A stretch of 64,000 nucleotides of DNA from Fimbriimonadaceae bacterium (GTDB taxonomy: Bacteria; Armatimonadota; Fimbriimonadia; Fimbriimonadales; Fimbriimonadaceae), in the NCBI GenBank assembly GCA_025934835.1, contig JAICWL010000005.1:1-64000 (forward strand). Direction: 5' to 3'. This document shows, piece after piece, positions 17,580 through 25,899 of this stretch (within the stretch, counting starts at the first letter, position 1; the number at the start of each line of letters is the position of its first letter). Made by a program: the position numbers and the translations under genes. Below the pieces are notes generated by a model, which did no database searches, was not told the DNA's origin, and was given only the letters and a program-made list of their open reading frames with translations.

Positions 17580-18922
17580 TTGATCACCCCTCGAGCACGC
17601 AGCCTGAGCAGGTATTCGTCGAGCTCCGGCTGCATACGGTCTTGCACTTCTTTCAGCGCTTCGGCCGGCGTCGACTTCAGCAGGTTGACCTCATCGAAGG
17701 CGTTGTTCAGAGCGTCCTGGTATTCGGGCCAGATGCCGAGCTTTGGCGGCTCGACCGTGTTCTTACCCTTCGGAAGATCGGTGAACAGACGGATGAACGG
17801 GTTCGGGTGCTTTGCGTAGAATTCCGGGCTGACCTTTTTGAGCGGCGAGTTCTTGCGCTGGCCCATGCAAAGCAGCTCCATGCCCTTTTGCGACTCGACG
17901 AACTTGATGAACTCGAACGCTTCGTTCGGATGCTTTGCACCGCGCGGAATGACGAGGATGTCCTCGTCCGCGTAGGTCATGTCCTTCAGGTCGGGCCTAT
18001 CCGCCGGGTAGGGGAAGGGCACGGCGCCCCATTTGAGCCCTGGCGCGTACTTGCTGATGAAGTTGTACATCCAGACGCCCTGTTGCTCCATCGCGACTTT
18101 GCCATCGAGAAATGCGTTCTGGGGCGACGAGAAGTTACCGAAGCCGCTTCTGAACGTTTGCAGCGCCTGACTGCCGTAGATCTTGGCGAAATGCTGGATC
18201 CAGGTGAACGCTCGAATGTTTTCCGGAGAAAGGGCGGTGATTTTGTCTTTGCCATCCCAGAGCCTTCCTCCGAAGTTGTAGCCCCATGCCCAATTCCACC
18301 AGCCGGGCTCGGCCGGCATGAAGCCTGCCCTCAGGAGGCTGTGATTAGGCCCGAACTTGGTGATCCTATCGGACATGGAGTCCAGCTCTTCGATCGTTTT
18401 CGGCGGCTTGTTCGGATCGAGACCGGACTCCTGCATCAATGTCTTGTTGTAGTGAAGGGCGGTGGATGCCGGTGCGCTGGGCAACGCGTACACGTGGCCC
18501 CTGTAGAAGCTCATATCCCAGAACGGCCGAATGTAGTCGTCGGGCTTGATGCCTGCCTTCTTGCAGTAGTCGTCCAAGATGAGCACGGCATTGTCGTCGG
18601 CATATTGAGCGACATCGGGACCGAACAGACCTGCGACGTCGGGCGGGACACCCCCAGCGACGGCCATCAGAGTCTTGTCTTGGATGTTGCTGATCGTGAG
18701 AAGGTCGACGTGGATGTTCGGGTGCTCTCGATTGAATTCGTCTACAACGGCGCGCATGGCGTCGCCTTCGAATTCGGTCCACTTTTCCCAGTAGGTGACG
18801 TGGACGGCGCCCTTCTCCGGCGCCGGCGTCGTGAGGAACTCGCTGTAGATGGCCGAGCCCGCGACAACCGCGGCCATGAGCGCAAGCTTGAGCGAACCGA
18901 GTTCCATAGGCGTTGCAATCAT
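17576..18922 (-). CDS. Extracellular sugar-binding protein of the ABC importer
   Basis: A 448-residue periplasmic-binding protein of the family-1 (MalE/UgpB) type. The N-terminus has a hydrophobic segment (LKLALMAAVVAGSAIYSEF) without an obvious lipobox Cys, so it is secreted or anchored by an uncleaved helix. The mature part starts VHVTYWEKWTEFEG. Conserved parts include GGVPPDVAG, YALPSAPASTALHYNK and WNWAWGYNFGG. It heads the three-gene importer operon. Substrate unknown; the nearby GH38 suggests a mannose-containing or other oligosaccharide (context only). Confidence 0.92.
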   Translation of the reverse strand: MIATPMELGSLKLALMAAVVAGSAIYSEFLTTPAPEKGAVHVTYWEKWTEFEGDAMRAVVDEFNREHPNIHVDLLTISNIQDKTLMAVAGGVPPDVAGLFGPDVAQYADDNAVLILDDYCKKAGIKPDDYIRPFWDMSFYRGHVYALPSAPASTALHYNKTLMQESGLDPNKPPKTIEELDSMSDRITKFGPNHSLLRAGFMPAEPGWWNWAWGYNFGGRLWDGKDKITALSPENIRAFTWIQHFAKIYGSQALQTFRSGFGNFSSPQNAFLDGKVAMEQQGVWMYNFISKYAPGLKWGAVPFPYPADRPDLKDMTYADEDILVIPRGAKHPNEAFEFIKFVESQKGMELLCMGQRKNSPLKKVSPEFYAKHPNPFIRLFTDLPKGKNTVEPPKLGIWPEYQDALNNAFDEVNLLKSTPAEALKEVQDRMQPELDEYLLRLRARGVIK

Positions 18923-18969
18923 AATAGACGCAACGGCGCGCCACTGGCGCGGGCTGTGACCTCGCAGAT

Positions 18970-19785
18970 CTAGACTTCTGCCGGAGCGATGACCACGCGC
19001 CGATTCGGCTCTTCGCCTTCGCTGTACGTGGTAATGCCGCCGAGGTCCGAAAGGGCCTTATGAACGATGCGTCGCTCGAAGGCGGGCAGGGCATCGAGAA
19101 CTGCCTCTTCCTGACGCTTCCTCACCTGATCGGCGATGTTCTGCGCGAGCTGCGTAAGCTGATCCTCTCGGCGCTTCCTGAAGTCGTTGCCATCGAGGGT
19201 GACTCGGACGCCGTTGCCGAACCGCCGTCCAGCCATGATATTGATCAAGTATTGGAGGGCGTTCAGAACTTCGCCGTGCTTGCCGACGAGGTGCGCGACA
19301 TCCTTCCCGTCGAGTTGCACGCTGACGTACCTGCCGCTGATGGACGTCGAGTGGGCGGTGATTTGCAGCCCCGCGGTAGACGTTACTTCTCGTACGAGCT
19401 CGGTAAGCCGGTCTGCGTCCTGCTGGGTTGCCTCGACAGCGTCTTGATCGGGCTCTGCGGCTGGCTCCGTCTTTACCGCCGCCTTGGTCGCCTTAGCGGC
19501 AGCTTTGGCTACCGGTGCAGGCGGGGGCTCATTCATGGCCTCGTCGATGGCTTTCATCGCCTTCGATGGGCCCTTGGCGGCGCGCGCCTTCTTTGGTGCT
19601 GGTTCTGGCGCTTCCGGGGCGGCCTCCACAAGCTCGGCCCGAACGCGAACTGTGCTCTTGCCGAAGAGCCCTTTCGTCTCTTCTAGGACGGACACTTTGA
19701 CGGAATCCGGGGTCACGCCGAGCTTGTCGGCGGCCGCCTTGGTGGCGTCCTGGAGGGTTTTGGCTGTAACTTCGACTGACTGCAT
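18970..19785 (-). CDS. jag: Jag/KhpB RNA-binding protein
   Basis: RNA-binding protein with three parts: a Jag_N domain (LGVTPDSVKVSVLEETKGLFG), an Ala/Pro/Lys-rich linker (about 60-110), then KH (GKDVAHLVGKHGEVLNALQ) and R3H (FERRIVHKAL with Arg-x3-His) domains. Partners with KhpA in other bacteria and influences cell elongation and sRNA-like regulation. It follows yidC with a 38-nt gap, the normal rpmH-rnpA-yidD-yidC-jag order. Start 19785 (ATG) is favoured over the GTG at 19797. Confidence 0.94.
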   Translation of the reverse strand: MQSVEVTAKTLQDATKAAADKLGVTPDSVKVSVLEETKGLFGKSTVRVRAELVEAAPEAPEPAPKKARAAKGPSKAMKAIDEAMNEPPPAPVAKAAAKATKAAVKTEPAAEPDQDAVEATQQDADRLTELVREVTSTAGLQITAHSTSISGRYVSVQLDGKDVAHLVGKHGEVLNALQYLINIMAGRRFGNGVRVTLDGNDFRKRREDQLTQLAQNIADQVRKRQEEAVLDALPAFERRIVHKALSDLGGITTYSEGEEPNRRVVIAPAEV

Positions 19786-19823
19786 TCTTCTTTGCACTTT
19801 ACTCGGTTGGTTGCGATTCTAGG

Positions 19824-21239
19824 TTATTTGCGCTTCTTGGGCTTATGCTTTGCCGGAGCGCCGGTAGAGGTGGAGCCGTTCGACGAGATCTTCGGCTTTC
19901 CGTTCGTCGCAGAGCCTGCAGTTTCCCGACGCTGCTGCTCGGATTCGGCGGCCTTCTGCATTTGAGTCATGAAGCTCATCCACTTGCCCTGCGGCGCCTG
20001 AGCGTGTACGCCACCTGCTTTTGTATTCACCTTGACGAGCGGAGGTAAGGGCATCCGATAGGCGCGCAGCAACTGCGCGGTGGCCAGGATGTTCGTGAAG
20101 ATCCAGTAGAGCACGAAGCCGCCGGCGACAGGGAATACGCCGGTAAACATCGAAACCGTGGCGAAGACGGCGAATCCCAGTCCGATTAGGCGCTGCTGCT
20201 TCTTTTGGGAAAAATCGGTGACCGGAGTGAGCAGCGTGGTCGTTATCATCGTGACGCCGTAAATCACGATCAGCACCGCGTCGAGCTGGCCCAGGTTCGA
20301 GGCGAAGAACCCACCAGAAGCACGACTGGTCGCCGGGTTCACCCAGAGGAATGTGCCCTTGGTGAACTGGAACTGATACAGCAGCATGCACTGGTAGACC
20401 GTAAAAAACAGCGGCATCTGGATGAACGCCGGCGCGCATCCCTGGAACGGGTTGATGCCGTACTCCTGATACAGCTCCATTGTGCGGCGCTGCTGCTCGG
20501 TGGGATTGTCCTTGAACTGTGCCTTGATGTCCGCCATCAGCGGCGCGAGCTGCGAAACCTGCCTGGCCGCCATAAGCTGCTTTTGAGCGAGCGGGAATAC
20601 AGCGGCTCGTACCAGAAAGGCAAGTAGGAAGGCTGCGAACGCATAGCTGAACGATGGGATCGCGCCCGTGGCCTTCACGAGAAAGTCCATGAGCTGGTAT
20701 CCGCCCGGGATGAAGCCCCAGATGAGGTCCGTCTTGTTCTTTGCGCTAAGCGTATCGATGACGTGGTCGTACAGACTGTGCGGCGTCCAGCTGTTCCAGC
20801 CAAAGCGCGGATCGTGCGTAGCGTCGGCGACCTGGATGGTTTGGTCCCAGATGGGCCGTGTCGAGTCGTTCTTCAGGATCGGTAGGATCGTGCCGTACGC
20901 AGCCCTGATCCGACTGGTGTCATTCCAACGGATGCCTGCCTTTAGCTGCACGTCCGCGACGATGACGGCAGCCTCGACCTTTTTCGCGTCCCGATCGGCT
21001 TTGCTGAGAGATTTATCCTCGTCGAGCTTTCGCTCGTATGCCGTCCGCGTTGCGATGATGCTCTGGTCTTTGAGCGTCAGGTCCTGCTGGAGGAGCTGGG
21101 CGTGGAGCTGATCGACCGTACGCAAGTCGGGCGGCTGCGTATTGTTCGGCATCAGCAGGCGCATGCCCAGAAAGATGGTCAGGAACAGCAGGGCCGTCTG
21201 CAGGAAGTTCTGTTTCGTTGAAGGAGCGGGCTTAGACAT
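19824..21239 (-). CDS. yidC: Membrane protein insertase YidC
   Basis: Inserts and folds inner-membrane proteins with or without SecYEG. The 471-residue protein has an N-terminal helix (TALLFLTIFLGMRLLM), a periplasmic region of about 170 residues, then the conserved five-helix core starting FSYAFAAFLLAFLVRAAVFP with the hydrophilic-groove Arg. FQGCAPAFIQMPLFFTVYQ follows, and a long basic tail ends HKPKKRK, which can contact the ribosome. The periplasmic part is shorter than in E. coli. It lies 53 nt after yidD. Confidence 0.96.
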   Translation of the reverse strand: MSKPAPSTKQNFLQTALLFLTIFLGMRLLMPNNTQPPDLRTVDQLHAQLLQQDLTLKDQSIIATRTAYERKLDEDKSLSKADRDAKKVEAAVIVADVQLKAGIRWNDTSRIRAAYGTILPILKNDSTRPIWDQTIQVADATHDPRFGWNSWTPHSLYDHVIDTLSAKNKTDLIWGFIPGGYQLMDFLVKATGAIPSFSYAFAAFLLAFLVRAAVFPLAQKQLMAARQVSQLAPLMADIKAQFKDNPTEQQRRTMELYQEYGINPFQGCAPAFIQMPLFFTVYQCMLLYQFQFTKGTFLWVNPATSRASGGFFASNLGQLDAVLIVIYGVTMITTTLLTPVTDFSQKKQQRLIGLGFAVFATVSMFTGVFPVAGGFVLYWIFTNILATAQLLRAYRMPLPPLVKVNTKAGGVHAQAPQGKWMSFMTQMQKAAESEQQRRETAGSATNGKPKISSNGSTSTGAPAKHKPKKRK

Positions 21240-21292
21240 GGGTTCGGGCGAGGGGCGCCGGGATCGGCGGCTCGATATGAAATCGTTCGAAT

Positions 21293-21502
21293 TTAGGGGA
21301 CTGGGTCATATCCTCCGGAATGAAACGGGTTGCAGCGAAGGATTCTGAGCGCTCCCATCCAACTGCCCCTGAGCAGTCCGTATTTCTGCACTGCTTCCAA
21401 GGTGTACTGCGAACAGCTTGGCGTGTAGCGACACGTGGGGGGCATCCAAGCGAAACCGCGCTGGTAGCACCGGATCATAAATACTCCGAATCTTTTGCCC
21501 AT
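21293..21502 (-). CDS. yidD: Membrane protein insertion efficiency factor YidD
   Basis: A 69-residue peripheral inner-membrane protein that assists YidC. The conserved region [20 protein letters not shown] with its Cys residues and the C-terminal [14 protein letters not shown] are diagnostic. The gene begins inside the 3' end of rnpA, overlapping it by 28 nt in another frame, which is common for this pair. Confidence 0.95.
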   Translation of the reverse strand: MGKRFGVFMIRCYQRGFAWMPPTCRYTPSCSQYTLEAVQKYGLLRGSWMGALRILRCNPFHSGGYDPVP

Positions 21503-21813
21503 CGCTGCTTTGCTTGACCAAAAAGGCTCGTTAGCTCCGCTTGCAGGACCGCGAAAGGGGCTCTCGCACCTTGTTCACTGATGATTACGACGATATCCAG
21601 ATTAGGCTCCGTCATTTGGGGCTGAAGTCGCACCGCTTCCCTATATCTTCGCTTCGCGCGATTTCGTTGTGGCTTGGTTCCGATCTTCTTCGATGTAGCG
21701 AAACCGACCCTGCCCTCGCCTGGTAGGGACACGATCCTTCCGAGCGCGCCACCCACTCGTTTGCCGCTGCTGAAGACGGCTTCGAATCTCTTCTTGCCAA
21801 GCCCGCCTACCAG
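21475..21813 (-). CDS. rnpA: Ribonuclease P protein component, with apparent CTG start
   Basis: Protein subunit of RNase P, which matures tRNA 5' ends. The track ORF begins at a GTG at 21756, but the open frame upstream encodes [14 protein letters not shown], the conserved first helix of RnpA, so that start is too late. Between the upstream in-frame TAA (inside rpmH) and this helix there is no ATG, GTG or TTG in frame. The most plausible start is CTG at 21813, overlapping the rpmH stop, with AAGG 5 nt upstream, giving 112 residues. RNR core: [21 protein letters not shown] sequencing indel is the alternative. Confidence 0.85.
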   Translation of the reverse strand: MVGGLGKKRFEAVFSSGKRVGGALGRIVSLPGEGRVGFATSKKIGTKPQRNRAKRRYREAVRLQPQMTEPNLDIVVIISEQGARAPFAVLQAELTSLFGQAKQRWAKDSEYL

Positions 21814-21941
21814 GACAGCCTTGACCGCCCTCGGACCCGGCGACGCTTCAAGACGTTGCGGCCGTTGGTGGTTCGCATCCGGACGCGGAATCCGTGCGTC
21901 GTCTGCTGATGTCTCTTATTTGGCTGATACGTGCGCTTCAT
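21807..21941 (-). CDS. rpmH: 50S ribosomal protein L34
   Basis: A 44-residue ribosomal protein missed by the ORF track because of its size. The sequence runs [18 protein letters not shown], then [20 protein letters not shown], ending in SRLSW before a TAG at 21807-21809. This is a textbook L34. It heads the rpmH-rnpA-yidD-yidC-jag block and its last codons overlap the likely start of rnpA. A TACACT -10-like element lies about 35 nt upstream. Confidence 0.97.
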   Translation of the reverse strand: MKRTYQPNKRHQQTTHGFRVRMRTTNGRNVLKRRRVRGRSRLSW

Positions 21942-21975
21942 GGCGGGTCAAATCTCTCGGTCGTTAAGGCTCAAG

Positions 21976-21981
21976 AGTGTA
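21976..21981 (-). promoter_or_regulatory. Putative rpmH -10 element
   Basis: On the minus strand the sequence GGGGTACACTCTTG contains TACACT about 35 nt before the rpmH ATG. The same GGTACACTCTTG core lies upstream of pyrH. A convincing -35 is not visible. Confidence 0.4.
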
Positions 21982-22057
21982 CCCCGAGCTTATGGCATGG
22001 CAGCTTCGCCCAAGCCGGACAGGTTGAGCCAACGTTGGACGCCTCGTGGCCCTGTGC

Positions 22058-23443
22058 TCAGATAACATCTCTCGGGTCCGCGAATCGGCCCGATAGCGCT
22101 GTTGCCGCCGCGGTGAGGGGCGACACCAAGTGGGTTCGCGACCCGGGACCTTGTCGGCCCTCATACGGGCGGTTCGACGTGGACGCCGACCGCTGTGTGG
22201 GCCGAAGAATGTCGCCGTTCATGCCGAGGCACATCGAGCAGCCCGAGTTATGCCATTCGAAACCGGCTCCCACAAAGATCTCGCGCAGACCTTCGCGCTC
22301 CGCGGCCCTCTTGACGGCCTCGCTCCCAGGCACGACCATGGCTCGCACCCCGCTCGCAACCTTTCGGCCCCGCACCACTCCCGCTGCGGCTCGAAGGTCC
22401 TCGATTCGAGAATTTGTGCACGAGCCGATGAACACGGTGTCGACTTCCAGGTCCCGAATCGAAGTGCCTGGCTCGAGTCCCATGTACATTTGCGCGCGCC
22501 TCTCGCTGGCGTCGCGTGGCTCTGGCACGGAGCCGGTGATATCGACGGTCATGGCAGGCGTCGTGCCCCAAGTGACCTGTGGTTGAAGGCTGGATACGTC
22601 CAGTTGTTCCAGCCGGTCGAACGCGGACGGGTCGTCGGTCTTTAGGGACTGCGAGCGCTCACGGAGCTGCTCCATCGCGTGGCCCTTCGGAGCGTACGGC
22701 CGGTCTTCGGCCTCAAAGTAGCTGAACGTCACATCGTCTGGGGCTATCATGCCTGCGCGCGCGCCCATCTCAATCGACATGTTGCAGATCGTCAGCCGTC
22801 CGCTCATATCCATGCCGCGGACCGTGTTGCCGAAATACTCGGCCACAAAGCCGGCGCCACCGCCGGCGCCAAGCTTGCGGATCACGGCGAGGATGACGTC
22901 CTTTGCAGCCACTCCTTCTGAGATAACACCGGAGATCTCGATGCCGAGCGATTTCGGCTTTCCGCTCGTGCGCAGGGTCTGCGTGGCTAGCACGTGCTCG
23001 ACTTCGCTGGTACCAATGCCGAACGCCAGGGCGCCCAGCGCTCCGTGAGTCGATGTGTGGCTATCCCCGCAAACGATGGTCGTGCCTGGGAGCGTGATGC
23101 CGAGCTGAGGGCCGATGACGTGCACGATGCCCTGCATCGCTTCGCCGTAGCCGTACAGCGGAATATTGAATTCCTGGCAGTTCCGAGCCAGCGCGGCGAG
23201 CTGCTTGCCGCTTAGTGTCGATTCGTCGATAGGACGCCCGTCGGTGGGAACGTTGTGATCGACGGTCGCGAATGTGAGGTCGGGTCTTCGCACCGCGCGG
23301 TGATGCTCGCGCAGCCCATCGAATGCCTGCGGCGAGGTGACCTCGTGAATGAGGTGCCGGTCGATGTACAGAAGTGAGCCACCCCCGGGAAGATCCTCCA
23401 CGATGTGGGCGTTCCAGACCTTGTCGAATAGGGTAGCAGGCAT
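22058..23443 (-). CDS. leuC: 3-isopropylmalate dehydratase large subunit
   Basis: Aconitase-family enzyme of leucine biosynthesis, 461 residues. It shows LLYIDRHLIHEVTSPQAF, CGDSHTSTHGALGALAFGIG, and the 4Fe-4S cysteines in GSCTNSR and SGCSMCLGMN. The C-terminal CASTSNR-type block appears as SASTSNRPYEGRQG. The small subunit leuD, normally adjacent, is not in this window. It lies 47 nt after the GGDEF-like gene and 117 nt before rpmH. Confidence 0.96.
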   Translation of the reverse strand: MPATLFDKVWNAHIVEDLPGGGSLLYIDRHLIHEVTSPQAFDGLREHHRAVRRPDLTFATVDHNVPTDGRPIDESTLSGKQLAALARNCQEFNIPLYGYGEAMQGIVHVIGPQLGITLPGTTIVCGDSHTSTHGALGALAFGIGTSEVEHVLATQTLRTSGKPKSLGIEISGVISEGVAAKDVILAVIRKLGAGGGAGFVAEYFGNTVRGMDMSGRLTICNMSIEMGARAGMIAPDDVTFSYFEAEDRPYAPKGHAMEQLRERSQSLKTDDPSAFDRLEQLDVSSLQPQVTWGTTPAMTVDITGSVPEPRDASERRAQMYMGLEPGTSIRDLEVDTVFIGSCTNSRIEDLRAAAGVVRGRKVASGVRAMVVPGSEAVKRAAEREGLREIFVGAGFEWHNSGCSMCLGMNGDILRPTQRSASTSNRPYEGRQGPGSRTHLVSPLTAAATALSGRFADPRDVI

Positions 23444-23490
23444 CTTCGAAAGATTCTACGCTCGGACGCCGGTGCTCGCGCGACGTTCGC

Positions 23491-24333
23491 TCACATAACG
23501 GTCAGGGAGTTTCGTCCTCGCTCGCGAACCGTAACGAGGCATGCGCGGATGCGTTCCACGAGCTGCGGGAACGTTTCGTCTCTTCCCGGAAAGAGAACTC
23601 CGGAGCTAAGCGACAGGGAATAGGAGCGACCCTCTCGCATGAGCCCGTCGTCGGCAAGCGAGTCCTGCAAGCGGCAGCACGTGTCTCTCGCAGCAGCCTC
23701 ATCAGCCCCCCACAGCACGCCGACAAACTCGCCGCCATCCCATCTGCCGAGCCAGTCGGAGGTGTCCATGTGCTTCCTCAGGCTATTGGCGACATGCCGG
23801 AGTGCTGCCTCAGCATCGGCTTCGCCTCCGTGGCTGGCAACGAATCCGAGCTGGTCGAGGTGGAATACGAGCACCGCATAGGAGTCGTTCGAACGCTTCC
23901 CGCGCTCGAAATCCAGGCGGAGCCGTTCCATGACGAACGCCTGATTGTAGAGGCCGGTAATACCGTCTCGCGTCGTTAGGCTGTCGTGCTTGCGTTGGAG
24001 AAACTCGAGGCGGCTGACCGCCTTCGTGGCGTGCTCCATGGCCTTCTCAGCTGGCGTTGTTCCTCCGATCGGCAACGTGCCGACGAGCCCCTGCTCGAAA
24101 TAATCTGCAATGAGCTTGGCGGCGCGTCGGTATCCCAAGCCGCTGCTCGCGAGCCGGGGCGCGGCAAATGCGGCTCCAGCGACTGCTGAGACGCAGAGCG
24201 CGGCGAATTCGATGGAAGGCTTACCTTTCAAGCCGAACAGGAACACGCATGCGACTGCGAGCGTGGGAATCTGACTCAGCGCGCAAAGCCAGAACGTGTG
24301 TATGAAAGATCCTTCTTCTCGGCCCGTGCTCAA
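23491..24333 (-). CDS. Membrane-anchored degenerate GGDEF-domain protein
   Basis: A 280-residue protein with two N-terminal membrane helices (about 10-35 and 42-60), a linker, then a GGDEF-fold domain starting RDGITGLYNQAF (about 122-133). The signature reads RWDGGEF at 197-203, so the GG(D/E)EF loop is DGGEF. The first metal-binding Asp (usually in a DxD pair) is His in VFHLDQLG. Both changes argue against diguanylate cyclase activity; it may bind GTP or c-di-GMP as a receptor, or be structural. It could be co-transcribed with leuC downstream. Confidence 0.8.
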   Translation of the reverse strand: MSTGREEGSFIHTFWLCALSQIPTLAVACVFLFGLKGKPSIEFAALCVSAVAGAAFAAPRLASSGLGYRRAAKLIADYFEQGLVGTLPIGGTTPAEKAMEHATKAVSRLEFLQRKHDSLTTRDGITGLYNQAFVMERLRLDFERGKRSNDSYAVLVFHLDQLGFVASHGGEADAEAALRHVANSLRKHMDTSDWLGRWDGGEFVGVLWGADEAAARDTCCRLQDSLADDGLMREGRSYSLSLSSGVLFPGRDETFPQLVERIRACLVTVRERGRNSLTVM

Positions 24334-24395
24334 TAGTCACCCAGGGCTCGTGCGACCCAGCCCGCAATGCGAGCAACCAAATCCTTGTTGCTACT

Positions 24396-24424
24396 ATTGT
24401 GAATAATGGTCGATTGTGGTGCAA
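24396..24424 (-). promoter_or_regulatory. Putative promoter for the GGDEF-like gene
   Basis: On the minus strand TTGCAC and CACAAT are separated by exactly 17 bp, upstream of the start at 24333, in an AT-richer patch. By-eye prediction. Confidence 0.35.
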
Positions 24425-24478
24425 AGGTTCGCTCAAATTAGCAAGTTCTGGGCCCGGTACCTGAAAATGGCGACAAAT

Positions 24479-25090
24479 TTAGCGTGTCCGACGGACCCGC
24501 TCGGGAAGCCGGAATAATGCCGCGGCGTCGGAAAGTGCGTCATTCGGAGTCGGTGGCCGGGTGACTATTGCGCCGTCCATGGTCACCGCGAGGAACGGCC
24601 CGAACACCTTAGCCGCAAAGTCGCTGCCCGGTTCGACGCGGCCCTCCCAGGGTGATACCAGCAGACCCAATGTCGGGTCTTGGCTCGCCGCGGTCCAACT
24701 ATCGACATGGAGCTTTCCCGCACGAACCAAGTCGACCACGTAGCCGTAGCTTATGCGGTATGGAGCTCTCGGAGGCCAGCTCGGGAGACAGGGATCGAGC
24801 GGGAAACTGTCCGAGTCCGCGCCTCTAAAGGGGTCCTTCGGGGAAACAAAAATGCTCGGAGCGTCGAGCAACGAAAGGAGCGCCGGCAGATCCGGCGCCG
24901 GCCCGTCGTTCGATTCCTGATAGATCGCCCAAGCCGCGTAGATTTGGCGGAGATTATCGACATCCGCGGTTTCCATCCGCTTTGCTGCAACCCGGCGAAA
25001 TATCAGGCCCGTAATACTGCCGCAGGCGACGAGAACCGCCATCACAAGCAGGGCTTGTCCAAGCGTGAAGCCACGGATGCGCAGGTTCAT
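24479..25090 (-). CDS. Pseudopilin-like (type IV prepilin N-terminus) protein
   Basis: A 203-residue protein with a prepilin-peptidase-type N-terminus: short basic leader, then GFTLGQALLVMAVLVACGS. Cleavage would be after Gly, leaving FTL at the mature N-terminus. The conserved Glu at position 5 of the mature protein is Gln here. DVDNLRQIYAAWAIYQ resembles the helix following the membrane spine in type II secretion pseudopilins. The rest resembles the short secreted prepilin-like proteins common in Armatimonadota and Planctomycetota. No pilus machinery is adjacent. Confidence 0.7.
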   Translation of the reverse strand: MNLRIRGFTLGQALLVMAVLVACGSITGLIFRRVAAKRMETADVDNLRQIYAAWAIYQESNDGPAPDLPALLSLLDAPSIFVSPKDPFRGADSDSFPLDPCLPSWPPRAPYRISYGYVVDLVRAGKLHVDSWTAASQDPTLGLLVSPWEGRVEPGSDFAAKVFGPFLAVTMDGAIVTRPPTPNDALSDAAALFRLPERVRRTR

Positions 25091-25145
25091 GCGAGTCTAT
25101 TATGCTGGGCCGGCTTGACCATGTATTAAAATTTTGATTGCCACC

Positions 25146-25829
25146 ATGAGCGAAGACTTGGATCCGACATACAGCGAGGAGGATGTAGAACAGATTCTCC
25201 GTCTTGCCGTTTCGAGAGGAAGCGCTGCCGGCAGGGTGAGCCGAGACCAGCTCATGCAGTCGGCGACGGAGCTCGGTGTGTCTCCGGAGGCTTTGGCCTC
25301 GGCGGAGCGAGCGTGGCACGAGCAAAAGTTGGTCAATGCAGAGCGGAACGAATTCGAGGGAGAGCTCAGGCGGAATTTTTGGAGCCACGTGACGACGTAC
25401 ATCGTCATCAACGCGTTCCTGTTTTGCATCAATTTGGCGACCTCGCCGGGTGAGTGGTGGTTCATATTTCCTCTGCTCGGGTGGGGCATCGGTATGGTCT
25501 TCCACGCCGTGAACACGTTCGTGCGGAGCAGCGCGGGGCACCAAGACGAGTTCGAGTCGTGGCAGCGCAGAAAACACCGCAAGCTGGCACGCCAGGCAAA
25601 CTTTGGCGGCATCAAGGCGGGGCTCTTCGTTGGAACCAACCCGCACGAGGGCGACCAGGTCTCTGAGTTGATCGAGCAGAGCGTTCGAACGCAGCTTGCC
25701 CAAGACAGCCTCGCCCGACAATCGCGAACTTTGCGGGACCTACAGGATGTTGGCGGCCTGAGCGCCGACGAAGCTCGGGAGGCGCTCCAATATTGGTCGC
25801 AGTCGAATCCCGGCCGGATCCAAGGCTAG
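25146..25829 (+). CDS. 2TM-domain protein
   Basis: A 227-residue protein. The N-terminal acidic helical region YSEEDVEQILRLAVSRG with LGVSPEALASAERAW resembles the short helical modules that often precede 2TM domains. The 2TM domain (about 80-125) is FWSHVTTYIVINAFLFCINL, a short loop, and PLLGWGIGMVFHAVNTF. The C-terminal half is a soluble, helical, charged tail. Function unknown; such proteins are often fused to or found beside regulators. ATG at 25146 chosen; the track start 12 nt earlier is also possible. Confidence 0.7.
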   Translation: MSEDLDPTYSEEDVEQILRLAVSRGSAAGRVSRDQLMQSATELGVSPEALASAERAWHEQKLVNAERNEFEGELRRNFWSHVTTYIVINAFLFCINLATSPGEWWFIFPLLGWGIGMVFHAVNTFVRSSAGHQDEFESWQRRKHRKLARQANFGGIKAGLFVGTNPHEGDQVSELIEQSVRTQLAQDSLARQSRTLRDLQDVGGLSADEAREALQYWSQSNPGRIQG

Positions 25830-25899
25830 GCGTATCGACGCTCGGGCGGGACAATGACTTCCCACCAGGCCAGGTCGCGTATCCCATAATCCCTGGCAT

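Noticed and set aside
17567-18973. 468-residue plus-strand ORF opposite the sugar-binding protein
   Set aside because: Mirror-frame shadow of a clear ABC binding protein.
25830-25899. Possible glmS ribozyme upstream of glmS
   Set aside because: Only 70 nt of spacer and no ribozyme-like core or conserved cleavage region.
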